Source: Jeotgalicoccus coquinae
Lineage (GTDB): Bacteria; Bacillota; Bacilli; Staphylococcales; Salinicoccaceae
Reading direction: 5' to 3'
Assembly: GCF_014207425.1 (NCBI RefSeq)
Contig: NZ_JACHFF010000001.1
Span: 1,014,124-1,078,123 of the forward strand
Length of the DNA stretch: 64,000 nt
In this document: one piece after another, positions 34,486 to 43,914 of the stretch
Layout: each line of letters begins with the position of its first letter
Numbering within the stretch: position 1 is the first letter of the stretch
Notes under the pieces: generated by a model
Databases searched by the model: none
What the model was told of the DNA's origin: nothing
Seen by the model: the letters and a program-made list of their open reading frames with translations, nothing else
Made by a program: the position numbers and the translations under genes

Positions 34486-35471
34486 TTACTCAGCTGGATA
34501 GTCCTTATACCTCCATAAACGTTCGCTTTGATTATAAGCATCTTCAAAGCTTCTATATTTAAATGTGTAATAACTTCCAGATCCGTTCATATGCCGATTG
34601 CAATATTTATTCAGAAGCAGGAATACTGTTTTCCGGCTGACCTGGTAATCGATAAACTCCTGAAATCTTCGTTTCGTAAGCTTCTCATTTAAAAACAATG
34701 CTTTATAATCACTAATCGCCCGGATGATATGCGTTTCTTTTGTTTCTTTGGAACCGCACGATTCGCAGACAAGATGGTACTTGCGGTTCTCCAAATCAAA
34801 TCTGCCGCACCCGCCGCAATACAGGCCTTTACGCACCGTATCAAAATCAGCACTTTTATCGAGAAACGGATTCGGGATGATATGCCGGCGGATTACATCA
34901 GCGATATTTTCAGCGTCGCGGCCGGCATACATATTCTTGAATTGCATGAGGTAATTCCGGAGGCCGGCCCGCATGATTATGTTGTTCCACAGTTCGTCGT
35001 CTGCGCTTTGCAGTCGGAACTCGATATTCGGGAATATGATTTTCCCGGAGATATCGAACGCGCCCCTCACATCGTAGCGCATCTTGACCAGCCGCCAATC
35101 GCCCGGCGCAATTGGGACAGCGCGTCTTCAGAAACTTCGGATTGTCCTATAAACCATTTTCCTCCTTCGTACCGGTAAAGACCGGAGTAGTTTTTAATTT
35201 CATTGACGATGATCCCGTCATCGCTGACGATCAAACAATCGTACTGTGCAGTCCTCCCGTCAATCCGCAGGTAAATATCGCGGAATACGAGCACCGAACC
35301 GTGGCCAGCTTCGTCGAATACCCGATCGTATTCGCATTCACCGCTAAATCCTTTTTCCTGTACAGCCAGACTTCTCGCGTCTGAACTGCTGAGTTTTGTT
35401 CTAAATCCCAACGCACGATAATATGCTAATTCGCCGCCAATAAATCTTTCACTCAGAATCATGGTTTTCAT
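34486..35471 (-). pseudogene. NERD-domain nuclease-related protein gene, frameshifted
   Basis: Two adjoining frames make one gene. The first (35471-35067) encodes a NERD domain: EKGFSGECEYDRVF, QYDCLIVSDDGIIVNEIKNYSG and DALSQLRRAIG, the endonuclease-like core with E and K of the active site. The second (35082-34486) continues the domain as LVKMRYDVRGAFDISGKIIFPNIEF and ends in a zinc ribbon (LYCGGCG, VCESCGS) and a helical tail. Restoring one G in the ATTGGCGG run near 35100 would give QLRRAIGRLVKMRYDV and join them, so a single-base deletion (or a sequencing error) has split it. The intact family member would be about 330 residues. Confidence 0.75.
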
Positions 35472-35598
35472 CTCCCTGAATAAAATACCTCTTTACCTAT
35501 ATATAGGGAAAATCGCCGTTTTATTTTTTTATTGTACAAGTTATTTTATATACTTAACAAAACGAAAATAACTGGAATAAATTTCCGAAGCGTAAAAA

Positions 35599-35631
35599 CA
35601 AAAAAAGAGCACCCAACTTTATGGGTGCCCT
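35599..35631 (-). terminator. Terminator after rplT
   Basis: GGGCACCC/GGGTGCTC stem with ATAAAGTT loop is followed on the minus strand by seven T, ten bases after the rplT stop codon. Confidence 0.88.
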
Positions 35632-35641
35632 TCAAAATAAC

Positions 35642-36001
35642 TTATTTGTCTAAAGCTTTTTTAGCCTGGTCTACGATTTGACCGAAAGCAGCGTCGTCAG
35701 CGATAGCAATTTCAGAAAGCATTTTTCTGTTGATATCGATTCCTGCAACTTTAAGTCCGTTCATCAGACGGCTGTAGCTGATGTCGTGCTGACGTGCAGC
35801 AGCGTTAATACGTGAGATCCATAATTTACGGAATTCACGTTTCTTCTGTTTACGGTCACGGTATGCGTACTGACCTGATTTCATTACAGCTTGTTTAGCT
35901 GTTCTATATAAAGTGCTCTTGGCACCAAAATAACCTTTTGCCTGTTTTAATACTTTTTTACGTCTCTTACGAGATGTTAATCCATTTTTTACGCGAGCCA
36001 T
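35642..36001 (-). CDS. rplT: 50S ribosomal protein L20
   Basis: L20 is an early-assembly protein of the large subunit and the feedback repressor of its own operon. The 119-residue basic protein has the long N-terminal RNA-binding helix ([21 protein letters not shown]) and the globular C-terminal end ([26 protein letters not shown]). It ends the infC-rpmI-rplT operon. Confidence 0.98.
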   Translation of the reverse strand: MARVKNGLTSRKRRKKVLKQAKGYFGAKSTLYRTAKQAVMKSGQYAYRDRKQKKREFRKLWISRINAAARQHDISYSRLMNGLKVAGIDINRKMLSEIAIADDAAFGQIVDQAKKALDK

Positions 36002-36021
36002 TTCTAACTCCTCCTTTTATA

Positions 36022-36225
36022 TTATTTAGCAGATTTAGCTAATAAGTGAACTAATCTTCTTGCATCTGATTTAGCAACTAAAGCTGATCCTCTTAATTGG
36101 CGTTTCTGTTTAGTAGTTTTGTTAGCGAATAAGTGGCTAGTGAACGCTTGTGAGCGTTTGAATTTGCCTGTACCAGTTTTTTTAACTCGTTTAGCATAAC
36201 CTTTATGCGTCTTCATTTTTGGCAT
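36022..36225 (-). CDS. rpmI: 50S ribosomal protein L35
   Basis: The 67-residue very basic protein starts [23 protein letters not shown] after the initiator methionine, as in all L35 proteins. It is translated between infC and rplT with short gaps (22 and 20 bases), and is under the same leader control. Confidence 0.97.
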   Translation of the reverse strand: MPKMKTHKGYAKRVKKTGTGKFKRSQAFTSHLFANKTTKQKRQLRGSALVAKSDARRLVHLLAKSAK

Positions 36226-36247
36226 GATAAAGTCCTCCGATTAATTT

Positions 36248-36769
36248 TTATTTTTTCTCTGCAAATGGTGCAACAACAAGGAACATGGAACGTCCTTCCA
36301 TCTTCGGTCGCTGTTCAATCTGGCCATCTTCTTTAAGGGCTTCAGCGAAACGCTCAAGTACCTTACGTCCGATTTCTTTGTGCGTAATTGCACGGCCTTT
36401 AAAGCGAATTGATACTTTTACCTTGTCTTCTTTAGACAGGAATTTTTTAGCGTGACCTAACTTAGTGTTAAAGTCATGCTCTTCGATTGTCGGTGACAAA
36501 CGAATTTCTTTAAGGCTGATAACCTTTTGTTTCTTACGAGCTTCTTTATCTTTCTTCTGCTGCTCGTACTTAAACTTACCGTAATCCATAATACGTGCAA
36601 CAGGCGGCTTAGCGTTCGGTGCAACAAGCACTACATCCAAGTTGGCATTTTCTGCCATCTCAATTGCATCTCTCGTTGCTTTAATACCTAGCTGTGAACC
36701 ATCTTCTCCGATTAAACGAACTTCTTTTGCGCGAATACGATTATTGATCAATGTTTGATCTTTAGCTAT
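36248..36769 (-). CDS. infC: Translation initiation factor IF-3
   Basis: IF-3 binds the 30S subunit and checks start-codon choice. The protein has the N-terminal domain ([21 protein letters not shown]), linker and C-terminal domain ([16 protein letters not shown]). No ATG fits. The frame can begin at TTG 36784, but that overlaps the ribosome site GGAGGTG itself. I place the start at ATA (36769-36767, [10 protein letters not shown]), eight bases after GGAGG, because the family starts at this residue and infC in other bacteria uses rare AUU/AUA-type starts so that IF-3 represses its own translation. This gives 173 residues; the start call is an inference. Confidence 0.9.
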   Translation of the reverse strand: MAKDQTLINNRIRAKEVRLIGEDGSQLGIKATRDAIEMAENANLDVVLVAPNAKPPVARIMDYGKFKYEQQKKDKEARKKQKVISLKEIRLSPTIEEHDFNTKLGHAKKFLSKEDKVKVSIRFKGRAITHKEIGRKVLERFAEALKEDGQIEQRPKMEGRSMFLVVAPFAEKK

Positions 36770-36789
36770 GTTTAGCACCTCCAAAAATA

Positions 36790-36945
36790 TTTAACGAACA
36801 AAAAAGGCGGGAGCATTACTGCACCCGCCTTAGAAGTTGCCGGCTCAATAGTTACTGAGCCAGCATTTCCCAATTTACCCGGTCACAACTAAAAGCGTTC
36901 GCGGGTGTGAAGCGGGAGCCTCAACTTGTCCGTTTCTTTCAACTC
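36790..36945 (-). promoter_or_regulatory. L20-type leader of infC-rpmI-rplT with terminator
   Basis: A 150-base leader contains several helices (GCTGGCTCAGTAACTATTGAGC, GGGAG...) and ends with GGCGGG/CCCGCC plus six T just before the infC ribosome site, the layout of the Bacillus L20 leader (Rfam RF00558). L20 binding should favour the terminator and lower expression of the operon. Confidence 0.8.
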
Positions 36946-36950
36946 TTAAT

Positions 36951-36979
36951 ACTATACAGCACTAAATATCTTTTGTCAA
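36951..36979 (-). promoter_or_regulatory. Strong promoter of infC-rpmI-rplT
   Basis: TTGACA (36979-36974), a 17-base spacer and TATAGT (36956-36951) on the minus strand, one mismatch from the full consensus. The -10 region is at the start of the L20 leader. Confidence 0.8.
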
Positions 36980-36981
36980 AC

Positions 36982-38913
36982 TTATTTCTTCAATCTTATT
37001 TCATCGATCAGCTGATACAGGAAGTCTTCTTTGTCAAAGCTTTCCTGTTTCTCTTCACCGTACTTGCGGACGTTAACGAGCGACTCGTCTTTTTCTTTAT
37101 CGCCGACAACGACCTGATACTTGATTTTCTTCATCTGGGCTTCACGGATCTTGTAACCCATCTTCTCGTTGCGGTCATCAATATGAACGCGGATGCCCTG
37201 GCTCTTCATTTCGTCGTGAATTTCACGAGCGTAATCGTAGTGCAGGTCAAGGTTTACCGGAATGATTTCCACCTGGTTTGGTGCAAGCCATAACGGGAAG
37301 TTCCCTTTGTATTCTTCAGTCAGGAATGCAACGAAACGTTCCATTGTAGATACAACGCCGCGGTGAATTACGACCGGACGGTGCTCTTCGCCGTCTTTTC
37401 CGATATAAGTTAAGTCAAAGCGTTCAGGCAGCAGGAAGTCCAGTTGTACAGTCGATAAAGTCTCCTCTTTGCCGAGCGCCGTTTTAACCTGGACGTCAAG
37501 TTTCGGCCCGTAGAATGCTGCTTCGCCCTCTTCTTCAACATACTCAAGGCCCATTTCATCAACGGCTTCTTTAAGCATGCTTTCAGCGCGCTGCCACATT
37601 TCATCGTCATCGAAGTATTTTTCTTTATCTTCCGGATCGCGGTAGCTTAAACGGAATGAGTAGTCTTCAAGACCGAAGTCTTTGTACACTTCCTGAATGA
37701 GTTCCACTACGCGGATAAACTCCTCTTTAATCTGATCCGGGCGGACGAATACGTGTGCATCGTTTAATACCATGCCGCGTACACGCTGCAGGCCGCTCAC
37801 GGCACCGCTCGCTTCGTAACGGTGCATCGTACCGAGTTCCGCGATACGGATCGGCAGCTCACGGTATGAGTGGCGTTCGTTTTTGTAAATCATCATGTGG
37901 TGCGGGCAGTTCATCGGACGAAGAACTAATTCTTCGTTACCGATTTCCATCGGCGGGAACATGTCGTCCTGGTAGTGTTCCCAGTGTCCGCTTGTTTTGT
38001 ACAGCTCAGCGTTTGCCATAATCGGTGTATACACGTGATTGTATCCAAGCGAAATTTCTTTATCTACTATATAACGTTCGATTTCGCGGCGGATTGTCGC
38101 ACCGTTCGGCAGCCATAACGGCAGACCTGCACCGATCAGCTGGTTATTTTCAAAGAGTTTCATCTCTTTACCGATCTTGCGGTGGTCACGTTCGCGGCGT
38201 TCTTCCAGCAGCTGCATGTAGGCTGCAAGCTCTTTTTTATCGAAGAATGCAGTACCGTAAATACGCTGCAGCATTTTGTTGTCAGAGTTTCCGCGCCAGT
38301 AAGCACCTGCTGTTGACAACAATTTAAATACTTTAATCTTGGACGTTCTCGGCACGTGCACGCCGCGGCAGAGATCGGTAAACTCGCCCTGCGAGTACAC
38401 AGTCACCTGCTCGTCAGCCGGAATCGCCTCGATTAATTCCTGTTTGTACGGATCATCTGTGAATAATTCTTTAGCTTCGTTGCGTGAAAGAACGCGTCTT
38501 TCGATCTCGATGTTTTCATCGACAATGCGTTTCATTTCTTTTTCTATTTTAGGGAAATCTTCAGAAGAGATGCTCTCGTCCATATCAAAGTCGTAGTAGA
38601 ACCCTTCTTCGATAACCGGGCCGACACCGAAGTGCACGTTGCCGTATAGACGTTTTAACGCCTGGGCCATTAAGTGTGCAGTCGAGTGGCGCAGAATTTC
38701 GATGGCCTCTTCACTTTTGTTTGTAATCAGTTCAACTTCGCTGTCAGTTTCAAGCGGGCGTGTCAGGTCGTAATATTCCCCGTCCACTTTGGCAGCCAGT
38801 GATGCTTTTTTAAGTCCCGGGCTGATAGAGCCTGCGATTTCTTCCGGAGTCACACCGAAATCAAATTCTTTTACGTTCCCGTCCGGGAATCTTACTTCGA
38901 TTTTTTCAACCAT
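36982..38913 (-). CDS. thrS: Threonyl-tRNA synthetase
   Basis: ThrS charges tRNA-Thr and corrects Ser. The 643-residue protein has TGS and editing domains ([17 protein letters not shown], then [10 protein letters not shown]), the class II core ([31 protein letters not shown]) with zinc ligand Cys/His residues, and the anticodon-binding domain with [16 protein letters not shown] chose the ATG at 38913 (MVEKIEV), six bases after AGAGGATG, over an upstream start. A T-box leader controls it. Confidence 0.97.
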   Translation of the reverse strand: MVEKIEVRFPDGNVKEFDFGVTPEEIAGSISPGLKKASLAAKVDGEYYDLTRPLETDSEVELITNKSEEAIEILRHSTAHLMAQALKRLYGNVHFGVGPVIEEGFYYDFDMDESISSEDFPKIEKEMKRIVDENIEIERRVLSRNEAKELFTDDPYKQELIEAIPADEQVTVYSQGEFTDLCRGVHVPRTSKIKVFKLLSTAGAYWRGNSDNKMLQRIYGTAFFDKKELAAYMQLLEERRERDHRKIGKEMKLFENNQLIGAGLPLWLPNGATIRREIERYIVDKEISLGYNHVYTPIMANAELYKTSGHWEHYQDDMFPPMEIGNEELVLRPMNCPHHMMIYKNERHSYRELPIRIAELGTMHRYEASGAVSGLQRVRGMVLNDAHVFVRPDQIKEEFIRVVELIQEVYKDFGLEDYSFRLSYRDPEDKEKYFDDDEMWQRAESMLKEAVDEMGLEYVEEEGEAAFYGPKLDVQVKTALGKEETLSTVQLDFLLPERFDLTYIGKDGEEHRPVVIHRGVVSTMERFVAFLTEEYKGNFPLWLAPNQVEIIPVNLDLHYDYAREIHDEMKSQGIRVHIDDRNEKMGYKIREAQMKKIKYQVVVGDKEKDESLVNVRKYGEEKQESFDKEDFLYQLIDEIRLKK

Positions 38914-38955
38914 GCTGAACATCCTCTCAGTTTCCAATTTTCAATAACAATTAAA

Positions 38956-39196
38956 TAAAAAAAGCCGTCCCTATTAATTAAAATAGGGGCGACTTTACCG
39001 CGGTACCACCCTGATTTACACAGAAATGTTCCGTGTCTCAAGTTGGAGATATCGGTCCATCCGGCTTTCGATTAGGAAAGCATCCGTCATCAGGTAGTAA
39101 CAATCCGCGGTTTATATGCATGTTCCAGCAAATCATGCACTCTCTTAAATAAACTTTTAGAAATTGTATTGTCCATTGGATTATTAATGAAATATA
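38956..39196 (-). promoter_or_regulatory. T-box riboswitch leader of thrS
   Basis: The T-box core AGGGTGGTACCGCGG (39012-38998) precedes a terminator stem GTCGCCCC/GGGACGGC with seven T (38993-38956). An ACC in TACTACCTGATGA (39095-39093) is a candidate Thr specifier codon. Uncharged tRNA-Thr should stabilise the antiterminator. Confidence 0.9.
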
Positions 39197-39201
39197 GCTA
39201 T

Positions 39202-39230
39202 ATAGTACACCAGCAATTCCTTAAAATCAA
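39202..39230 (-). promoter_or_regulatory. Promoter of the thrS T-box transcript
   Basis: TTGATT (39230-39225), a 17-base spacer and TACTAT (39207-39202) on the minus strand. The -35 region (TTGATTTTAAG) repeats that of the pheST promoter. Confidence 0.6.
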
Positions 39231-39231
39231 G

Positions 39232-40152
39232 CTATGAGTTTCTTAAATTGTCGCCGGAAAGCTCAACTTCCTCGCACAGCGCACGGATTCTTTCAATCAT
39301 GCGGAGCGCTTTCGTTTCTTCCTTGCCGTTTGTTTTCGTGTAGCTGTAGCGGCCTTTCAGTTCGTTAATTGCAAAGTTTGAACTGATAAACGTCGGCAGC
39401 TGTTCGACCATGCGGTAGTTTAAAATACTCGTAATCACTTCGTCCCTGCTCCACGCAGTCACGTCTTCAGCACCGAGATCATCGAGAATCAGCACTTCTG
39501 CGCTCCGGATTGCATCGTAGCGCTCGTTCGTCGTGCCGTCGTTAAATCCGGATTTTAAATCACGCAGTATTTCAGGTACGTAAATCATCATCGAAGAAAT
39601 GGATTTCTCTTTCAGCTCGTTTGCGATACATCCTAAAATGTACGATTTACCGATACCGAATTCACCGTGAATATACAGTCCGCGGTGATCTTCACCGCGC
39701 GCAATTTTACCGGCTTTCTGAATCGCATTTTTTAAAATGTCTCTCCGGTCATCGTTCAGGAATATCGTATCGAATGTCGCTTCACGCACATCCCGCGGAA
39801 TGTGGAAACTCTGAATCAGACTTTCGCGTTTTACGAACTCTTCGTGCTTCGCTTTGATCGGACATTTCGAATAAATCATGTTGAAACGGCCCTGGCGGAT
39901 TTCAAGATTAATAATGAAACCGTCCGGATGGCTCAGACACTTGCCCTCACCGGCTGCTTCACATTCCGCCGGCTGGTTAATATAATGTTTTAAAATCATC
40001 AGATCGTTTTGAATCATGGAGCGGGTAACTTCACCTTCATGCGCATCCATAAACGCCTTCATCTTCGGATGACTGATAATCTCGTTATAAATACGTTCGT
40101 TGTTTTCTCTGATTCGTTCGTTATTTTTAACGAAACTGCTTATCGGTTCCAT
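39232..40152 (-). CDS. dnaI: Primosomal helicase loader DnaI
   Basis: DnaI loads the replicative helicase DnaC/DnaB-type ring at origins and restart forks. The 306-residue protein has an N-terminal zinc-binding domain (candidate ligands C64, C72, H75, C97) and a C-terminal AAA+ ATPase with Walker A IHGEFGIGKS near residue 163 and Walker B LILDDLGAED. It follows dnaB by eight bases, so the two primosome genes are cotranscribed with nrdR. Confidence 0.95.
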   Translation of the reverse strand: MEPISSFVKNNERIRENNERIYNEIISHPKMKAFMDAHEGEVTRSMIQNDLMILKHYINQPAECEAAGEGKCLSHPDGFIINLEIRQGRFNMIYSKCPIKAKHEEFVKRESLIQSFHIPRDVREATFDTIFLNDDRRDILKNAIQKAGKIARGEDHRGLYIHGEFGIGKSYILGCIANELKEKSISSMMIYVPEILRDLKSGFNDGTTNERYDAIRSAEVLILDDLGAEDVTAWSRDEVITSILNYRMVEQLPTFISSNFAINELKGRYSYTKTNGKEETKALRMIERIRALCEEVELSGDNLRNS

Positions 40153-40160
40153 CGCCTCAC

Positions 40161-41504
40161 CTAATTTTCTCTAAATTTATTAATCAGTTCACTGAAATCT
40201 TCGTCATCTTTCAGCGTCTTCATCGGCTCTTTGTTTTTCTTTTTGGGCGCTTTCGGCTCAGCTGCTTTTTGCTGCGGCTGTTTTTCAGCCGATTTTTCTT
40301 TCAGCCATGCCGGCTGCTCTTCACCGGGACCTGCATATTTAAACTGGCGTTTCCGGCGATTTTCTTCCTGGGCTTCACGGAACTCCATAATGGACTGGTA
40401 CGCTTCAGAAGCTGTGCGGTAGCCTTCTTTTTCCCAATTTTCAGCGATAGTCATGACGTATCTGAGTGGCAGTTCGCCGTCTTTCATCTGAATTGCGTAC
40501 TCAAGCAGCACATTGATAACGCCGTTTTCGAGACCTGTTTTTACGATAAGTTCCGTCACGACTTTTAAATCGTTCTCCGACGGTTTGTAGCTGCGGAGAT
40601 CGTTAATTCTGTCGAGCGGGCTCGCCTTATCAAGACTCTCAAGATATGATTCATCCCCCGCCGGTTTCACCGCTTCTTCGGCAGTTGTGAAACTCGGAAC
40701 CACTTCGCCGTACTCTTTCTGATAGTACTTGCGTGCTTCAGTTTTCAACCGGTCTTTATCGATTCCGAACTGTGGACTCGACGACTGCAGCAGAATCTGT
40801 TTAATGTCATACGCGTTCAGTTTAAACAGCTGGCTCAGCTGCACGACCAGCATCTTCACTTCTTTCGTAAAGAACTGCTTGTCGATCCGCGTGCCTTTTA
40901 AATGTGTGAACAGCACTTCGAAATCGAAATCATCAAGGTCAACCGACGGCCCTCTCGAGACATCATCCTGCTTAAATTTCTCATTCGGCGTGCGGAATGA
41001 TGCATCTCTCGAATGATAAAACACCTCGGTAAATTTCTTCGTGACTTCGGTAATATCTTCCGGCAGTTCCGGATATATGAGACGGTCTTTTTTATCGTTA
41101 AATTTTGCCGAGCCGACCTGCGAATATAAGTACATCGACAGCATCGGATCCTTGAAATACATTTCCGCCGGCAGCGGCTGCAGTAACCGGTATATAAATA
41201 AGTCATCGTGCGCTTTGTTCGATACGTAAGTGCGCACGAGACCGATTGCCTCGAGCTTGTCGAGTGACGATTCAAAACCTGTCAGGTTCAGCGACAGCTC
41301 GTCCATCAGTTCGCGGTGGAAACGGACCGCAAGCTTATCTTGCACCTTCGTCGACTCGCACAAATACAAGTAAATACCAAAGGCCTCTGTGCCGATTACG
41401 GGTAAATACAATGCATTCAGAATCTCGTAATTATCGTTCGACAAAGTCCCAGGCTGGTAGACGATAAACTCCGTATTCGGTTTTAAACGTTCATTAAATT
41501 TCAT
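40161..41504 (-). CDS. dnaB: Replication initiation and membrane attachment protein DnaB
   Basis: This Firmicute DnaB (not the helicase) is a DnaA-dependent primosome protein that brings DnaI and helicase to DNA at the membrane. The 447-residue protein has an N-terminal winged-helix region, a DnaB/DnaD-type helical domain (EVKMLVVQLSQLFKLNAYDIKQILLQ, LLEYAIQMKDGELPLRYVMTIAENWEKEG) and a Lys/Glu/Pro-rich tail (AEKQPQQKAAEPKAPKKK). It begins one base after the nrdR stop codon. Confidence 0.94.
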   Translation of the reverse strand: MKFNERLKPNTEFIVYQPGTLSNDNYEILNALYLPVIGTEAFGIYLYLCESTKVQDKLAVRFHRELMDELSLNLTGFESSLDKLEAIGLVRTYVSNKAHDDLFIYRLLQPLPAEMYFKDPMLSMYLYSQVGSAKFNDKKDRLIYPELPEDITEVTKKFTEVFYHSRDASFRTPNEKFKQDDVSRGPSVDLDDFDFEVLFTHLKGTRIDKQFFTKEVKMLVVQLSQLFKLNAYDIKQILLQSSSPQFGIDKDRLKTEARKYYQKEYGEVVPSFTTAEEAVKPAGDESYLESLDKASPLDRINDLRSYKPSENDLKVVTELIVKTGLENGVINVLLEYAIQMKDGELPLRYVMTIAENWEKEGYRTASEAYQSIMEFREAQEENRRKRQFKYAGPGEEQPAWLKEKSAEKQPQQKAAEPKAPKKKNKEPMKTLKDDEDFSELINKFREN

Positions 41505-41505
41505 G

Positions 41506-41964
41506 TTAAGCCTTACCTTTTTCTAAATTTTGCAGAATATCCATCAGCTGATCGATATCTTTAAACTCTCTGTACACCGATGCGAAACGTACATATGCCA
41601 CCTGATCGAGAGTAATTAATTCATTCATGACCGACTCTCCGATATCATTGGATGTAATTTCCGCTTTATTTAAATTGCGCAGCGCCGCTTCGATTTTATC
41701 CGCGCGCTTTTCAATTTCATCGTATGGAATTGTCCGCTTCTCACAAGCTTTTAACAGACCGTCCAGTACTTTCGATCTGTCGAACACTTCACGAGTTCCA
41801 TCTTTTTTTATAACGACAAGGGGTGATAATTCAATCCGCTCGAACGTCGTAAAACGCGTTTGGCAATCATCGCACTCACGGCGTCTGCGAATTGCATTCA
41901 TCTCATCTGCATGACGCGAATCCACAACCTTCGAATTCGTATGCTGACACTTTGGACATCTCAT
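41506..41964 (-). CDS. nrdR: Transcriptional repressor NrdR
   Basis: NrdR represses ribonucleotide reductase operons in response to ATP and dATP. The 152-residue protein has a zinc ribbon (C3, C6, C31, C34: MRCPKC and ECDDC) and the ATP-cone domain ([28 protein letters not shown]). It is the first gene of nrdR-dnaB-dnaI; TATAAT lies 45 bases upstream, but no good -35 is seen. A ribosome site GAGGTGA precedes the ATG. Confidence 0.96.
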   Translation of the reverse strand: MRCPKCQHTNSKVVDSRHADEMNAIRRRRECDDCQTRFTTFERIELSPLVVIKKDGTREVFDRSKVLDGLLKACEKRTIPYDEIEKRADKIEAALRNLNKAEITSNDIGESVMNELITLDQVAYVRFASVYREFKDIDQLMDILQNLEKGKA

Positions 41965-42029
41965 GTGATGTTCACCTCATTCAGTAATAGATTAGTTTCA
42001 ATTATTATAACATCGAAAGCACCAAACAT

Positions 42030-42063
42030 AAAAAAAGAAAGCGGATTTGGAGATAAACTCCGC
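42030..42063 (-). terminator. Terminator downstream of the haem monooxygenase gene and array
   Basis: GCGGAGTTT/AAATCCGC with one bulge is followed on the minus strand by TTTCTTTTTTT. It stands after the array at 42117-42297, so if no terminator acts earlier that array is part of the 3' region of the 42372 transcript. Confidence 0.65.
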
Positions 42064-42116
42064 AGTTGCCCGGGATATGTTTGGGTCGTTTCTGATTCCG
42101 GCGGCGTGCTGGAATC

Positions 42117-42297
42117 CACAATGACCCGGGAGCGCGGCTCCCGGGTCATTCTCGTATTCACAAGTATCCGGCAAATCATTTTTCGGGTCATTGTCCTATT
42201 CACAAGTACCCGCGACGGACTATAACGGGTCATTGTGATCTGTACAAGTATCCGAAAATCTTTCTCCCGGGTCATTGTAAAAATCACAGTGACCCCG
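42117..42297. repeat. 42-bp-period tandem hairpin array (family B, copy 2, inverted)
   Basis: A full palindrome (AATGACCCGGGAGC/GCTCCCGGGTCATT, 42120-42150) is followed by units starting at 42159, 42201 and 42243, each 42 bases: CACAAGTATCCGG, loop, CGGGTCATTGT. A half unit (CACAGTGACCCC) starts at 42285. The arms are those of the 34128 array but on the opposite strand, and the loops differ. It lies between the IsdG-like gene and its terminator. Confidence 0.88.
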
Positions 42298-42371
42298 TCC
42301 GGACCTCACAGCCAAAACAAACAGCCGCCCCATCCCTGTAAGAGACGGCGCGGCCGGCCGGAAATCAAATT

Positions 42372-42791
42372 TTATCCTTCAACGCTGTAGCTTTCACGTA
42401 CCGGCATTGCTTCCAGGTAGTCGCTGCCCTGTGATTTAACGCGCTGTTCTTTTTTAACGTGGGAGTTTTGGAATGCTTCTGATTCCACCCATGCCGTGAA
42501 GTCTCCTGTTGTTGCCCAGCCTGTCAGCACTGACATTTTGTTGTCTTTTTTAACCAGCATAAAGCCTTTAAATCCGTCGTACTGATCGACGTTTCCTTTA
42601 CGGCTCTTAAATCTTTCTTCCATTTCTTTTAAGTACTCTTCTTTTACGATGAAGTTGTTTGTTGCAACGTGCCCGGCAGCTGATACGTCTCCGTCGTGAA
42701 TCAGGATTTCGTATTCTTCTCCTTTAAACGCCGCTGTGTTGCCTTCGATAATCAGTTCTGTGTTTTGTCCGTCGCTGTTTACTAATTTCAT
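42372..42791 (-). CDS. Haem-degrading monooxygenase-like protein (IsdG/HmoB type)
   Basis: The 139-residue protein has an antibiotic-biosynthesis-monooxygenase ferredoxin-like fold. The IsdG catalytic triad is present: N46 (TNNFIV), W101 (FTAW) and H111 (QNSH), with the Trp-His spacing of ten residues exactly as in IsdG, and a preceding QYDGFKGFMLVKK strand. An extra 40-residue N-terminal part resembles HmoB (YhgC) of Bacillus, so it may release iron from haem. Haem cleavage is inferred from the triad, not shown. It is a single-gene unit with no Isd import genes nearby. Confidence 0.82.
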   Translation of the reverse strand: MKLVNSDGQNTELIIEGNTAAFKGEEYEILIHDGDVSAAGHVATNNFIVKEEYLKEMEERFKSRKGNVDQYDGFKGFMLVKKDNKMSVLTGWATTGDFTAWVESEAFQNSHVKKEQRVKSQGSDYLEAMPVRESYSVEG

Positions 42792-42831
42792 GTCAGCACT
42801 CCTTCGTTCGTATTGTTAATTTTATTGTATC

Positions 42832-42860
42832 AAAAAAGAGGATAGCATCAACTATCCTCC
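42832..42860 (-). terminator. Terminator after gapB
   Basis: A perfect 8-bp stem (GAGGATAG/CTATCCTC) with loop TTGATG is followed on the minus strand by six T, 14 bases after the gapB stop codon. Confidence 0.85.
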
Positions 42861-42873
42861 TGTGACTGTATTG

Positions 42874-43878
42874 TTAAATATCTTTAGCGATCATTTCAGC
42901 TAATTCAACACATCTTACAGAGTAACCCCACTCGTTGTCGTACCATGACAGTACTTTAACTTTGTTGTCATCCATAACCATTGTTAATGCTGAATCCACG
43001 ATAGAGCTGCGCGGGTCAGTATTGTAGTCGCTCGATACTAACGGCTCATCGCTAACGCCTAAAATACCTTTCATTGCATCTCTTTCAAATTTCTTGAATG
43101 CTTCATTAACTTCTTCTTTAGTCACTTCTTTTTCAAGGTCTACTACAAGGTCAACTAATGAAACGTTTGATACCGGTACGCGTAATGCCATACCGTCTAA
43201 TTTGCCTTCAAGTTCAGGTAGTACCAATGCTGTCGCTTTTGCAGCACCTGTTGAAGTAGGTATAATGTTTTCTGCAGCTGAACGCGCACGACGCAGGTCT
43301 TTGTGCGGGTTGTCGAGGTTCATCTGGTCGTTAGTGTACGCGTGTACAGTCGTAACAAGACCATTTTTAATTCCGAACTCATCGTTTAATACTTTCGCTA
43401 CAGGTGCAAGACAGTTTGTCGTACATGATGCATTTGAGAATACATCATATGAAGACGTGTCCAGTGTTGCACAGTTAACGCCGCGTACGATTGTCTGTAC
43501 GTTGCCGCCGCCTGACGGACCTGTTAATAATACTTTCTTCGCACCGGCATCGAGGTGAACCTGTGCTTTGTCACCGTGGTTGAATACACCGGTAGCTTCG
43601 ATAACGATATCGACGCCAAGGTCAGCCCATGGTAAATTCGCAGGGTTGCGGTCACTTGTCACAGTAATTTCTTTACCGTCTACGACAATGTTGTCCCCTT
43701 TAACTTCAACTTTTTTATCCCACGTACCGTGTGTAGTATCGTAGTTAATTAAGTGTGCGATTGTTTCCGCAGGTGATGTCACGTTGACTGCAACAAGATC
43801 AAGTTCTTTTGATTCTGCAACAATACGGAACACCATTCTTCCAATTCTACCTAAACCATTAATAGCAACTTTTTTCAT
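42874..43878 (-). CDS. gapB: Gluconeogenic glyceraldehyde-3-phosphate dehydrogenase
   Basis: GapB runs glyceraldehyde-3-phosphate dehydrogenase in the gluconeogenic direction, usually with NADP. The 334-residue protein has the Rossmann start VAINGLGRIGRMVFR, the catalytic cysteine in NASCTTNCLAPV (about residue 150) and the conserved WYDNEWGYS end. Its place between coaE and nrdR, as in staphylococci, and similarity to GapB rather than the glycolytic GapA support the call. The promoter overlaps a cre-like site (43939-43954), consistent with glucose repression. Confidence 0.93.
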   Translation of the reverse strand: MKKVAINGLGRIGRMVFRIVAESKELDLVAVNVTSPAETIAHLINYDTTHGTWDKKVEVKGDNIVVDGKEITVTSDRNPANLPWADLGVDIVIEATGVFNHGDKAQVHLDAGAKKVLLTGPSGGGNVQTIVRGVNCATLDTSSYDVFSNASCTTNCLAPVAKVLNDEFGIKNGLVTTVHAYTNDQMNLDNPHKDLRRARSAAENIIPTSTGAAKATALVLPELEGKLDGMALRVPVSNVSLVDLVVDLEKEVTKEEVNEAFKKFERDAMKGILGVSDEPLVSSDYNTDPRSSIVDSALTMVMDDNKVKVLSWYDNEWGYSVRCVELAEMIAKDI

Positions 43879-43914
43879 GACTAGAGCTCCTTTGAAAGTT
43901 CTTTTTCAATTAAT

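Noticed and set aside
36770-36784. TTG at 36784 as the infC start
   Set aside because: It has no ribosome site of its own and overlaps the one that serves the next codons; the extra residues are not part of the family.
41961-42287. A 108-codon minus-strand frame over the second 42-bp array
   Set aside because: Also a by-product of the 42-bp period; no start signal and no domain.
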